A stretch of DNA of 64,000 nucleotides from Megaustenia siamemsis (GCA_032433765.1 JAVIAB010000049.1:17441296-17505295); one strand, 5' to 3'; positions 33,812-43,965 are shown, counted from the first letter of the stretch. The notes: generated by a model from the letters alone, not told the origin. Numbers and translations: made by a program.

Positions 33812-34044
33812 AACTAAACAACTCATCTGAGCACCTTCCTAAGCTCCCACACTTAATCTACTTCCATCAGAAAATCACTAAAAACTCAATTTAATGCAGT
33901 CTTAATACAAATCATCATCATTTTTTTTTTTTTAATTACGACATTGTCTTAGCACATTCAGTTCTGCGAGCACAAAAGTTGGCCCCTACCACCAACTTGT
34001 TGAACCCTGGAGCCAGTTTTTGAGGCTTGAATCAATTGACATCC

Positions 34045-34365
34045 GGCAGCTATTTCTAATCTATTGACATTGGCAGCTATTTCTAATATATTGACATTCT
34101 GCAGCTATTTCTAATCTATTGACATTCGGCAGCTATTTCTAATCAATTGACATTCGGCAGCTATTTCTAATCTATTGACATTCGGCAGCTATTTCTAATC
34201 TATTGACATTCTGCAGCTATTTCTAATCTATTGACATTCGGCAGCTATTTCTAATCTATTGACATTCTGTAGCTATTTCTAATCTATTGACATTCTGCAG
34301 CTATTTCTAATCTATTGACATTCGGCAACTATTTCTAATATATTGACATTCGGCAGCTATTTTCC
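34045..34365. repeat. 28-bp minisatellite
   Basis: About 11 units of TTGACATTCGGCAGCTATTT + CTAATCTA, with CTGCAG or CGGCAG variants. Confidence 0.95.
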
Positions 34366-34468
34366 ACTAAAACCACGTAATACTCTTATTTAACATCTTC
34401 TCTGAATACCTGAGCAAGTTGTCTGAACAAAACGCATGTTTTAGATCAGGTTCCATTTATTTTCTCAC

Positions 34469-34620
34469 TGCAGTAAAGAACAAGAGGTCAGGTTTGATCC
34501 TGATCGACGGCTTCTGGGCTCACCAAGCCTTAAATGGGTACCGGATTTTTTTTTCTGGGAAAGTAAGTGACATGATACGCCACTTGGCGTGATGGGGCTC
34601 TTTGCTTTTTTTTGTTTTTA
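34469..34620 (+). mobile_element. SINE-1 copy, internally deleted
   Basis: Keeps GAACAAGAGGTCAGGTTTGA with a degraded B box, AAATGGGTACCGGATT and the tail ATACGCCACTTGGCGTGATG plus poly(T). The A-box head and about 100 bp of body between GGGAAAGTAAGTGAC and the tail are missing. Confidence 0.82.
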
Positions 34621-34711
34621 ATTTTACTTCCAATTTTTTTTTTATTTAGAAAATTCGCCACGCCACATAGTGTGTTACACTCGTTGGTAAGGAATCTTGA
34701 ACTGTATTGTA

Positions 34712-35012
34712 GCTGTATCATAAGTACGAGACTTGAATTGGTGTTTTAGAAAGCGATTTTCCACCCGCATGTGCTTGGCCGCCTCTGTGTCGCTTCAAGC
34801 ATCGAAACTCACGATCCAAGGTGGCAATTCTCACCGTCCCAGATTAATACCCTGGTACCCATTTCTGCCAGTGGCTGAGTTGAGCGCTGGAGTATTTTTT
34901 TTTACAACCATGAGTACAACTCACACTGCTTCCAGCTTGAATCAAACACAGGTTGTTTGAACATTTGTAGCCCAGTCAAGTGGCTTTCCCAACTAGGCTA
35001 CTGAGGCCCGTG
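34712..35012 (-). mobile_element. tRNA-derived SINE-N
   Basis: Read on the minus strand the head has an exact A box, TAGCCTAGTTGGG, and a degraded B box (TTTGATTCAAG). The body includes CTGGCAGAAATGGGTACCAG and ACACAGAGGCGGCCAAGCAC. A perfect 10-bp TSD, CTGTATTGTA, flanks it at 34702-34711 and 35013-35022. It is unrelated to SINE-1 or SINE-II except for the short AAATGGGTACC word. Confidence 0.8.
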
Positions 35013-35100
35013 CTGTATTGTAACTTGCAGTTATTCTCACACACTTCTCCTGAATACAGAAATGGTGCCAGTATCATAAAGGGGTTAAAGGACCCAGTTT

Positions 35101-35364
35101 AAAAAAAAAAAGTAAGTAAAGTACCCCCGTCACGCAAAGTGACGTATAGGGAATATGGTGTTGGTGACCATATTTTACAGAGCTTCAGCTCACAATTATT
35201 GGGGTAATGTGGTCGGTATTACACCCATGCTGCTTTTACTTTCCCAGAAAAAAAATCCGGTACCCATTAAATGCTGGGTGAACCGGAAGCCGTTGGCTGG
35301 GATCGAACCCTACCTCTTGTCCTTTGTAGTCCAGTTCACTAACCACTGAGCTATCGCGGCTCCC
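35101..35364 (-). mobile_element. SINE-1, full-length copy
   Basis: Minus-strand copy with A box (TAGCTCAGTGGTTAGTGAAC), B box (GGTTCGATCCC), body and the hairpin tail with poly(A/T). The TSD GACCCAGT is present at 35091-35098 and 35365-35372. It lies 30 bp downstream (dlg sense) of the dlg exon-2 donor, in the same orientation as that gene. Confidence 0.92.
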
Positions 35365-35393
35365 GACCCAGTAAAACAGACATAAAATCTTAC

Positions 35394-35525
35394 CGAGCAA
35401 AGCTTGAAACAATCGGCTTTTGAAAATCCGAATGACACGTTCAATGGCCGTCTTTAAGGGTCTGTCCTGAGGCTTGGTCAGTCTGGTGTGGTAATCCTCC
35501 AGGAGCTCAAGAGCTCTGTGTGCAT
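35394..35525 (-). CDS. Discs-large (Dlg1/SAP97-type) exon 2, L27 domain
   Basis: A 132-nt exon on the minus strand, bounded by an acceptor (TTCTGATTCCCAG before 35525) and a donor (GTAAGATTTT after 35394). Read in phase 1 it encodes AHRALELLEDYHTRLTKPQD, then RPLKTAIERVIRIF and KSRLFQALL. This is the N-terminal L27 domain of the S97 form of Discs large, a membrane-associated guanylate kinase scaffold at cell junctions and synapses. In known family members L27 mediates multimer formation with other L27 proteins. The exon has no stops, and both boundaries sit where the vertebrate and insect homologues suggest. The preceding exon is at 57311-57329. The next exon (expected to begin with a DIQEFYE-like segment) was not found in the window and should lie to the left of position 1. 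Confidence 0.93.
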
Positions 35526-35544
35526 CTGGGAATCAGAAGCGGCA

Positions 35545-35895
35545 GAAGGATGAAATGTTGATAATATCAAGACAACAGGGTGAAATATTGATAATATCAA
35601 GACAACAGGGTGAAATATTGATGATATCAAGACAGGAGGATGAAATATTGATGATATCAAGACAAGAGGATGAAATGTTGATAATATCAAGACAAGAGGA
35701 TGAAATGTTGATAATATCAAGACAGGAGGATGAAATGTTGATAATATCAAGACAAGAGGATGAAATGTTGATAATATCAAGACAAGAGGATGAAATATTG
35801 ATGATATCAAGACAAGAGGATGAAATGTTGATAATATCAAGACAGGAGGATGAAATATTAATGATATCAAGAAAAGAGGATGTCATGTTGATGAC
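35545..35895. repeat. 30-bp minisatellite next to the dlg exon-2 acceptor
   Basis: About 11-12 units of GATGAAATGTTGATAATATC + AAGACAAGAG. In the dlg sense (minus strand) the array ends about 20 nt before the acceptor pyrimidine tract. Each unit supplies a TTGAT word that fits a loose metazoan branch-point pattern. Because 30 is a multiple of three the array is open in several frames, but the resulting protein repeats are artefacts. Confidence 0.94.
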
Positions 35896-35999
35896 TATAT
35901 CACACATAAAAAGAATAAGGACATTAAAACAATGTTTCTCATGCAGGCCACACCGTGTGTACCCATAACATTTCTGTAAAACGGTATGATCAACACTAG

Positions 36000-36395
36000 A
36001 AACAAGTACTTGGAACAACAAGAAACAGCAAGTACTTGGAACAACAAGAAACAGCAAGTACTCAGAGCAACAAGAAATGGCAAGTACTTGGAACAACAAG
36101 AAACAGCAAGTACTTGAAACAACAAGAAACTGCAAGTACTTGGAACAACAAGAAACAGCAAGTACTCGGAACAACAAGAAACAGCAAGTACTTGGAACAA
36201 CAAGAAACAGCAAGTACTTGGAATACCAAGAAACAGCAAGTACTTGGAACACCAAGAAACAGCAAGCACTTGGAACAACAAGAAACAGCAAGTACTTGGA
36301 CCAACAAGAAACAGCAAGTACTTGGACCAACAAGAAACAGCAAGTACTTGGAACAACAAGAAACAGCAAGTACTTGGAACAACAAGAAACAGTAT
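36000..36395. repeat. 26-bp minisatellite
   Basis: About 15 units of CTTGGAACAACAAGAAACAG + CAAGTA. The long open frames on both strands here have no independent support. Confidence 0.95.
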
Positions 36396-36699
36396 TAAAA
36401 ACACACACATATAACAAACTTTGACCATGGATATCAAGGCAGTAACTAAAGCAATGGCCTGGCTAGAAACAACAAAGAGGGTTGGCCTCAGAGGCAGTTA
36501 TTGGTGTCACTAAAGAAGAACCCAGGACTGACTGGGGCCTGTTTCATCTATAGACATTCAGGAGAGAAAGGAAATGAATAAGCTGATAGCTTCACTTGAA
36601 AGGCTGCCGTGGATAGTGGACATGTAATGGACCAGGCTGACACTCTGAATGCCCTCAGGGCTATAGGGTGAGCTAATGATCCAATCAAATGTTAATTTA

Positions 36700-37272
36700 A
36701 TACTATAACCAGTGATGGAAAATGTAGAATTGAAATAAGCAAAAGAATAGGAATGGAAAAAAAGTAATTTTAATGTCACAAAGAACATACTAACATGAAA
36801 ACAAATAACACTAGGGCTAAAACTGAGAATAGCAAAATGTTATGTCTTCTCAACATTCCTATATGGTGCAGAAGCATGGACATTAGACAAGAAAACAGAA
36901 CAGAGAATTGAAGCCTTTGAAATGTGGATATATATAGAAGAATAAGTAGAATTGGATGGAAGGAAAAGAAAACAAATGATGAAGTCTTAAAACAACTAAA
37001 AATGAAAAGAGAACTACTAAATACAATTCAAACAAGACAAATGAAATTTTTGGGGCATGTTAAAAGACACAGCAGCCTACTAAAAGTAATCCTGGAGGGG
37101 AAAATACAAGGTAAAAGTGGCAGAGGCAGACCAAGACTAACATGGACGAGTAATATCAAAAGATGGACAAACCAGCCTATGACAACCTGCACCATCAAAG
37201 CAAGAGACAGAGCAGAATGGCGCTCAACGGTAGCCAACCTTCGTTGCGGAGACGGCACTCAATGATGATGAA
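36700..37272 (+). mobile_element. LINE-E copy E1 (C-terminal part)
   Basis: Starts in ACTATAACCAGTGATGGAAA and decodes to ISRIGWKEKKTNDEVLKQL, RQMKFLGHVKRHSSLLKVIL, GKSGRGRPRLTWTSNIKRW and RDRAEWRSTVANLRCGDGTQ (36924-37265), ending in a (TGA)-rich tail. The last 113 codons are open. 5'-truncated inside the RT-thumb region and inserted in J3. Confidence 0.85.
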
Positions 37273-37342
37273 TCTACAAACGTGTCCAGACAGCACAAAC
37301 GTCTGATCAAAACTGGAGATGTCAGAAATGAGCGCAATGCGG

Positions 37343-37730
37343 GAAGACTGGTTGGTCTTGAGATAAGACGCCGGCCTCGAGACAGAAAGGTTGTGGGTTC
37401 AAATCCCGGCTGCATCGGTTGGGATTTTTATTCATTTAATTCTCTCTGCGGCAACTACCCCTGGTCTCAGCAGCGAGGCCCAGCTTGAAACGTCAATTAC
37501 TCATGGATGAAAAAAATATGAGTACCTCCGAAGACGGAGTTATCTGTCTGTGCGGCAAGGGATCCCTGGGTCCACGGCTGCCAGGGAAAAATGGATTAAC
37601 GCGTAAAATTCAGTTCCTAGTTTCTAGGGACTTCATCAGAGTTTTGATTTCAAGATGACTTTGTCATTTGGTTTTTATGAATGTAGGTTTTCTGGCTAAC
37701 GCAAAAAAAAAAAAAAAAAAAAAAAAATCA
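37343..37730 (+). mobile_element. SINE-II copy b
   Basis: Head TGGTTGGTCTTGAGATAAGA, B box GGTTCAAATCC (37396-37406), TCTCTCTGCGGCAACTACC, GAAACGTCAATTACTCATGG, GAGTTATCTGTCTGTGCGGC, and TTCTAGGGACTTCATCAGAG, then extra sequence and poly(A) at 37704-37728. It splits the C-terminal codons of J3. Confidence 0.9.
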
Positions 37731-38029
37731 ACACAGATCTGGGTTCATCAGTCTCCACACGCTGAGGGACATACTGGGGAGGAGATCTGAGCTCCTAAGG
37801 ATGTGTCCAATGTGCATTGAGAATGATCCATTAACTAAACTAACTACATGACAAACTGTAGGGCTAAACAAATACAACTAAACATTGATAAACTTCAAAT
37901 AGGAAAGTAACTGTGGCCTGGACATACTTTACCTGCTTGTGTTCACCCAATAACTATAGGAATACACTTCTTCATCATCAGCCCTTAAAATGACATTAAG
38001 CGCATGTATTTGAAGTATGGTTTGCAGTC

Positions 38030-38876
38030 ATCATCATCATTAAGTGCCGTCTCCGCATTGAAGGTTGGCTACCAAGGAGCGCCATTTTGTCTCTTGCTTT
38101 AATAGTGTAGGTTGTGCTAGGCTGACTTGTCCCTCTTTTGACGCTACTCGTCCATGTTAGTCTTGGTCTGCCACTCCCTTTTTACCGTGTATTTTCCCTT
38201 CCAATATTACTTTTAGTAAGCTGCTGTGTTTTTTAACATGCCCCAACAATCTCATTTGTCTTATCTGATTTCTTTTCTTTCAAACCAATTCTACATATTT
38301 TTCTATAAACCTACATTTAAAAGGCTTCAATTTTCTATTACGTTTTCTTGTCTAATGTCCATGTTTCATCACCATACAGGAATCTTTGAGAAGACATAAC
38401 ATTTTGCTGTTCTTAGTTTTAGCCCTGGTGTTATTCATTTTGATGTTAGTATACTTTTCATGGCATTAAAATTACTTGTTGCCATTCCTATTCTTTTGTT
38501 TATTTCAGTTTTACATTTTCCATCATTGGTTATAGTATGTTCACCATAGCTGTTGCTCTGAACTGTCTCCAAGTCTATTTCTTCAACATTGATATCCACT
38601 TGTAGATTTTGAGTATTATCTTTGTTTATAATCATAGTTTTAGTCTTTTTGATGGTCATAATTAATCTATCCATATTTTTTGCTTGTAATGTTTATTTAG
38701 TTAAATAATTGTTGTAGATCTTTAGGATTTTCTGCTAGTAATACAGTATCATCAGCATATCTTAGGTTATTGATTATCTTTCCATTAATGTTTAGGCCTG
38801 GTATCTCTGTGATGTTTTTAAAGATTTGCTCAGTGTATAGAATAAACACTTTGGGGTAGTCTATGAATACAATACA
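38030..38876 (-). mobile_element. LINE-E copy E2 (RT end and C-terminus), degenerate
   Basis: On the minus strand it runs from RT codons INNLRYADDTVLLAENPKDL (YADD near 38750), through a DGKCKTEINKRIGMATSNFN segment, to the family 3' end (CTTCAATGCGGAGACGGCAC + (TGA)n). Numerous small indels. Its 5' side is joined directly to LINE-C copy C2. Confidence 0.82.
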
Positions 38877-39510
38877 GATACAAGTAAAGAAATTGGGAAT
38901 CAGAATAGCTAAAGCAGCAATGTTCTTCAAAAGCCTTGAGAAGATGTGGAAACCAAAACTCATCAGCACAAAAACAAAAATTAGACTATTCAAATCAAAC
39001 ATACTATCAATCCATACATAAGCATGTGAAAGCTGGAAAACTAGAGACACAGTAACAAAGTTGAACACATTTGAAAATAAATGTCTAAAGAAAATATTTG
39101 GTATAGTGTGGAATGAATTCAAAACAAACGAGGAAATTATAGAAATCGCCAATCAACCACTAATATCATTAGTAATCAAGAAAAGACATTGGACATATGT
39201 TTGACATGTAATGAGAAGAGATAATAACTGAATAGCAAAGCAAGCCCTCATGTGGGAAACAAACAGGTAGGAGGAAAAGAGGTCGACACAGAGAGACACT
39301 GAGAAGAACATTGATCAGAGAGGCAAAGGCAGCAGGAATCGGCTTCCTCAATGAGATTGAGATTCTGGCACAGAACAGAGACAAATGGCGAGATTTGATA
39401 AATGTTTTTTGCAAGGATTGAGACTGCTTGAAAGAAAATTTAGAAAAAGAGAAAGAGTATCTGGGTCTATGTCCTATATGACCAGCCACGGATCAAAAAG
39501 TCAATAGATA
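38877..39510 (+). mobile_element. LINE-C copy C2 (C-terminal part)
   Basis: Matches C1 from the RIRIAKAAMSF codons to the 3' terminus: GTCTATGTCCTATATGACCA, then AAAAGTCAATAGATAGATAG. Several stops and frameshifts. Its terminal sequence continues directly into the 47-bp array to its right. Confidence 0.85.
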
Positions 39511-40400
39511 GATAGTCTATGAAGCAGTTATGAAGGTATTCAGTAAGTCAATAGATAGATAGTCTATGAAGCAGTTATGAAGGTATTCAGTAAGTCAATA
39601 GATAGATAGTCTATGAAGCAGTTATGAAGGTTTTCAGTAAGTCAAGATAGATAGTCTATGAAGCAGTTAAGAAGGTATTCAGTAAGTCAATAGATAGATA
39701 GTCTATGAAGCAGTTATGAATGTATTCAGTAAGTCAATAGATATATAGTCTATGAAGCAGTTATGAATGTATTCAGTAAGTCAATAGATAGTCTATGAAA
39801 CAGTTATGAATGTATTCAGTAAGTCAATAGATAGATAGATAGTCTATGAAGCAGTTATGAATGTATTCAGTAAGTCAATAGATAGATAGTCTATGAAGCA
39901 GTTATGAATGTATTCAGTAAGTCAATAGATAGATAGATAGTCTATGAAGCAGTTATGAATGTATTCAGTAAGTCAATAGATAGATAGTCTATGAAGTAGT
40001 TATGAATGTATTCAGTAAGTCAATAGATAGATAGTCTATGAAGTAGTTATGAAGGTATTCAGTAAGTCAATAGATAGTCTATGAAGCAGTTATGAAGGTA
40101 TTCAGTAAGTCAATAGACAGATAGATAGTCTATGAAGTAGTTATGAATGTATTCAGTAAGTCAATAGATAGATAGTCTATGAAGTAGTTATGAATGTATT
40201 CAGTAAGTCAATAGATAGATAGTCTATGAAGTAGTTATGAAGGTATTCAGTAAGTCAATAGACAGATAGATAGTCTATGAAGCAGTTATGAATGTATTCA
40301 GTAAGTCAATAGACAGATAGATAGTCTATGAAGCAGTTATGAAGGTATTCAGTAAGTCAATAGATAGATAGTCTATGAAGTAGTTATGAAGGTATTCAGT
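39511..40400. repeat. 47-bp minisatellite seeded by a LINE-C tail
   Basis: About 19 units of TCTATGAAGCAGTTATGAAG + GTATTCAGTAAGTCAATAG + ATAGATAG. The last part of every unit, AAGTCAATAGATAGATAG, equals the terminus of the adjacent LINE-C copy. The number of GATA repeats varies between units. Confidence 0.94.
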
Positions 40401-40729
40401 AGAACTAAGTCATTTGTGCCAAACTATCCAACCTCAGCATGGTTTTTTTATTTTTTGAGTAGCAGGTTAGCATCCCACTCAATACCTAGTCACTTGACCA
40501 GACACTAGACAGGCTAGTCTGTTCCAGAAGCACCACGAAGAAGTGATATAGGACATGGATGGTTCTGGTTCACTGATCTGGCGCAAGTCACCAGCTATGA
40601 TTCACTGACAACTTCTATGCAGCTATCAGGCACCTAGCCCCAAGAGCCCAAACATGAAAACCCTCAACATGGACAAAACATACAACCACAGTCTACTACC
40701 AAAATAAAAATAAAAATAAACACTTACAT
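40401..40729. other. Unique segment, no gene recognised
   Basis: Non-repetitive intronic DNA between the 47-bp array and a LINE-A copy, with a short (AAATAA)n stretch near 40700. I see no domain or splice structure. Confidence 0.5.
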
Positions 40730-40740
40730 TAATCCATTAT

Positions 40741-41058
40741 TATCATCATCAAGTACCGGGCCTTCTGGTGTAGGCAATCATGTCTTTACAGAACTTTTGA
40801 TAACAACAGTTATTTATCATTTCTGTTGTTGACCTACTGCCAAGCCATTCCCTTAAGCTGTCTGGTATTTTTTCTCTTTGCTTCCCTCTATCTCTTCGTC
40901 CCTCAATTTTCCCAGTTGTTACTATATATTCCAGCTGTTCCCCTCTCATTACATGGCCAAAAAATGATGATTGTTTCTTCCTAACATTGGAAATTAGCTT
41001 TCTTTTTGCTTTGGCCTCTTTCAGAATGTTTTCATTACTCTTTACTTACGTTTACATA
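40741..41058 (-). mobile_element. LINE-A copy A5 (3' part)
   Basis: Minus-strand C-terminal region (RGEQLEYIVTTGKIEGRRDR and DSLREWLGSRSTTEMIN) and the CAAGTACCGGGCCT terminus. TAATCCATTAT occurs at 40730-40740 and 41059-41069, an 11-bp TSD. The protein part is open from 40749 to 40949 but truncated. Confidence 0.87.
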
Positions 41059-41069
41059 TAATCCATTAT

Positions 41070-41230
41070 AAACCAAACAAAACTTACTCTATATTGTTTT
41101 ACTTCCCTATTTTGTCAATTAAAACATGTGCTTTATTTAATTAAATTGTTTTTCAAAAATAAAATAGAAAGATCTTAGAAACAAAATATCATCCTAAAAC
41201 ATTTTCTAACATTACAACTCGCAGCAAATC
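41070..41230. other. Short AT-rich unique segment
   Basis: AT-rich intronic DNA with no recognised gene. AATATCATCCTAAAA near 41188 recurs at about 42384, on the far side of LINE-E, and may mark an older duplication. Confidence 0.4.
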
Positions 41231-42322
41231 CTAAAGATCTACAACAATTTCTTAATGAAATAAAATTGATAAGCAAAAAATATGGATAAGATATGAATAT
41301 CAAAAAGGCTAAAACCATGATCATAAGCTAAGATAATACTCAAAACCAACGAGTGGATATCAAAGTTGAAGGAATAGACCTGGAGACAGTTCAGAACTAC
41401 AACTACCTTGGACATACTATAACCAGTGATGGAAAATGTAAAACTTCTTCCTCTTCTTTCCTTCCTCATTTGCCTCAGCGTCGAGGGGAGATATAATTTG
41501 CGGTCTTTTGCTCTACTGTTCGCCTCTGCTGCTGTTATGTTTCCTAGTGCTTCTAATATTCCATCGACCCATCTTTTTCGTGGTTGACCCTTGAGTCTGG
41601 TGTTCTCACAACATTTATTGAAGACTCGTTCTGTTGTGTTTTGTTCTTTCTGCCTTGTCACGTGGCCAAACCATTTTATCTGTTGTTTCCTTATATATTC
41701 TATGGGAAGGGCTATTCCTAGCTTTTTTCTCAGTTCTTCATTTCTGATCTTATCTCTCAGGCTGTTTCCTGTCATTAATGTAAAACTGAAATAAACAAAA
41801 GAATAGGAATGGCAAAAAGTAATTTTAATGTCATGAAGAACATACTAACATCAAAACAAATAACACCAGGGCTAAAACTAAGAATAGCAAAATGTTACAT
41901 CTTCTCAATATTCCTGTATGGTGCAGAAACATGGACATTAGACAAGAAAACAGAATAGAAAATTGAAGCCTTTGAAATGTGGATCTTTAGAAGAATAGGT
42001 AGAATTGGATGGAAGGAAAAGAGAAGAAATGATGAAGTTTTAAAACAGCTAAAAACTAAAAGAGAACTACTAAACACAATTAGAACAAGACAAATGAAAT
42101 TTTTGTGGCATGTTAAAAGACAAAACAGCCTACTAAAAGTAATATTGGAAGGGAAAATACAAGGTAAAAGAGGCAGACCAAGACTAACATGGACGAGTAA
42201 CATCAAAAGATAAACAAGACAACCTACGACAACCTGCACCATCAAAGCAAGAAACAGAATGGAATGGCGCTCCATGGTAGCCAACTTTCGATGCGGAGAT
42301 GGCACTCGCTGATGATGATGAT
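41231..42322 (+). mobile_element. LINE-E copy E3, interrupted by LINE-B
   Basis: The left part (41231-41445) covers the end of the RT/thumb region, with VQNYNYLGHTITSDGKCK-type codons. The right part (41788-42322) continues with FLYGAETWTLDKKTE, WIFRRIGRIGWKEKRRNDEV and GKRGRPRLTWTSNIKR, ending GGCACTCGCTGATGATGA. The two parts join perfectly if the minus-strand LINE-B insertion (41446-41776) and one copy of its TSD are removed. Confidence 0.88.
41446..41776 (-). mobile_element. LINE-B copy B3, inserted in LINE-E
   Basis: 5'-truncated 331-bp LINE-B 3' end, with a perfect 11-bp TSD AATGTAAAACT (41435-41445 and 41777-41787). On the minus strand it decodes to MTGNSLRDKIRNEELRKKLG, IKWFGHVTRQKEQN and GQPRKRWVDGILEALGN, open over most of its length, which suggests a fairly recent insertion. 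Confidence 0.92.
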
Positions 42323-42399
42323 GAATACTACAACAACAGAACACCATAATGCCAGAAATTAAAAATTATTGTACATTAATACAGAATATCATCCTAAAA

Positions 42400-42562
42400 G
42401 ATGGTACCAGATTTTTTCTGGGAAAGTAAAGCAGCACGGGCGTAATACCGACCACATTACCCCAAAAAGCATGTGCTGAAGGTCTGTAAAATTTACGGTC
42501 ACTAACACCATATTCCCTGTACGCGACTTGGCGTGACGGGGGCTCTTTACTTTATTCTTTTT
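42400..42562 (+). mobile_element. SINE-1 copy, 5'-truncated
   Basis: Starts in GATGGTACCAGATTTTTTCT and continues through GGAAAGTAAAGCAGCACGGG, GTCTGTAAAATTTACGGTCA and the tail GTACGCGACTTGGCGTGACG + GGGGCTCTTTACT. The tRNA-like head is absent. Confidence 0.88.
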
Positions 42563-42850
42563 AACTAAAATGGAAAGAGATCAACTGCAAAGAAGGAGAT
42601 ACCCAGAGCAAACAAGGTCAACCACTGACTCACTACTCTTCTAAGCCATTTTGCAAAGAAAACCGCAGAAAGGACGGTAAACATCAGACTCGTAAACAAG
42701 CTCGCACATGAGAAACCGAGTGTCAGTCTGACTTCAAGAAAGCCCAGACTATCATGGATCAAATGATATAAATTTTCAAAGAAATAAAGAAAGAAAGAAC
42801 TACCGTGCTGGTCTGGGCATCATGAAAAGGTGTCAACATGCTGTTTAAAC
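42563..42850. other. Unique segment, no gene recognised
   Basis: About 290 bp of non-repetitive intronic DNA between a SINE-1 copy and the chimeric insertion at 42851-43404. No domain or convincing exon is seen. Confidence 0.4.
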
Positions 42851-43404
42851 TTTATCTTTCTTGGATGGCGGATTTACTTTTATTCTCTTCTTAGACTTGT
42901 TTGTGAAGGTTTTTCGTCTTATTTTTATTTATTTATTTTTTACAGTGCAGGATAGCCAGTCCCATGCCCAACCCTCCTTAGTCACTTCTTACGAACATGC
43001 CTAGTAGGGAACAGAGCCACAATTCTTTATTCCCCTTTCGGGCCGTGGCAAACCACAGCAAAATAAAAGGATGAAAATGGCAGGACAAAATCAGTAACAT
43101 AGAATTATGGAAATGTAACAGTCAAATACCAGTGGATAAAGAGATACAGTGAAGATGACGGCGATGGATAGGACACACACTGTGGAAGCCAACTGAAAGT
43201 ATTACACAACAGGCCCTTTTTCTGGATCCCCAAGAAAAAAGACAAAGAGGAAGACCAAAATATTCTTGGAGAAGACGGAAGCAGAGTTGAAGATGATGGG
43301 GAAGACATGGAATGATCATAAAAGAATGGCAAGAAGCCGAACAGCTTGGAAAGTGTTTGTTGAAGACCTATGCTCCACAGGGAGCTGAAAGGTAGAAGAA
43401 AAAT
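42851..43404 (+). mobile_element. Chimeric insertion: SINE-K-like segment plus LINE-D 3' end (D3)
   Basis: A single 13-bp TSD, ATGCTGTTTAAAC, lies at 42838-42850 and 43405-43417. Between them, 42851-43055 carries an inverted SINE-K-like core (CCTCCTTAGTCACTTCTTAC) and 43056-43404 is the LINE-D 3' end (DKEIQ, RWIGHTLWKPTESITQQALF, GAAAGGTAGAAGAA). One TSD around both parts suggests they arrived together. Confidence 0.75.
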
Positions 43405-43417
43405 ATGCTGTTTAAAC

Positions 43418-43596
43418 AGGAGAAACTTTGTAGCTGACAATTCAGTATATACCAGAAAAAAAGGAAAGAGCTCAGTTGTTTATTTTCATGTGAAAGTATG
43501 ATTTTAGTTCTAGTCTTGGACATTTTTTGCATCGTGTATGGGTGAAGATGTCCTAACACACTCCATTCATTCTTCAAACTGCTATCTTATTCTGTC
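43418..43596. other. Short unique segment
   Basis: Non-repetitive intronic DNA between the chimeric insertion and a LINE-C-related remnant. Nothing recognised. Confidence 0.4.
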
Positions 43597-43925
43597 TGTC
43601 TATCTACTGTCCTTTCTAACCGAAGACGACATGCAAAGCAGAATTTCTAGACTCTTGTGTCTGATGATCTTTCAACTGTCAGACTTTCCATAAGTGTCTC
43701 TTGTGCATCTTTCCATAAGTGCTATTGTGTCTCACCACACTGCTCTGTTTTGGCCGAGTTGCTTAATCTTTGTGAGGGAGCTAATGCCTGATGTAGTTGC
43801 CTCTTGCTTTAATGTTCCTTTTAGTGTTTCTCTGGGTCGGCCTCTTTCTATTTTATCCTCTGGTAATTTATTGAAGAGGTTCCAATTTGTGACACCAAAC
43901 ACAGAAAGAATGGTTTTCAGGTAAA
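43597..43925 (-). mobile_element. LINE-C-related remnant
   Basis: On the minus strand, codons for ERGRPRETLKGTLKQEATTS and GISSLTKIKQLGQNRAVW parallel LINE-C (GRPRETLRRTLMREARAAGI, NEIELLAQNRDRW). The tail TCTTCGGTTAGAAAGGACAG ends in (TAGA/CAGA)n. It is an older or sister subfamily. Confidence 0.7.
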
Positions 43926-43965
43926 GTAAATGTTTATGTGTAGATGGTACTTTAGTAATTAATTC

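Larger units (their letters stand above)
36423..37850 (+). mobile_element. LINE-J copy J3, RNase H part, heavily nested
   Basis: Decayed codons at 36430-36660 follow the LINE-J RNase H order (VTKAMAWLE; HSGEKGNE; VMDQADTLNALR, compare IMDRADIIYVLR in J1). The reading then resumes at 37275-37340 (KTGDVRNERNAGR) and 37735-37850 (NQHRSG, TLRDILGRRSELL). It is split by LINE-E (36700-37272) and SINE-II (37343-37730). Many stops; long dead. Confidence 0.6.

Noticed and set aside
1..35393. dlg exon 3 within the window
   Set aside because: I looked on the minus strand for codons continuing the L27 domain (DIQEFYE-like) and found none; the exon most likely lies beyond position 1.
35533..36437. 294- and 180-codon frames of repeated LDIINISSSC and CCFLLFQVLAVS
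   Set aside because: Read-through of the 30-bp and 26-bp minisatellites. Overlapping frames are open on both strands.
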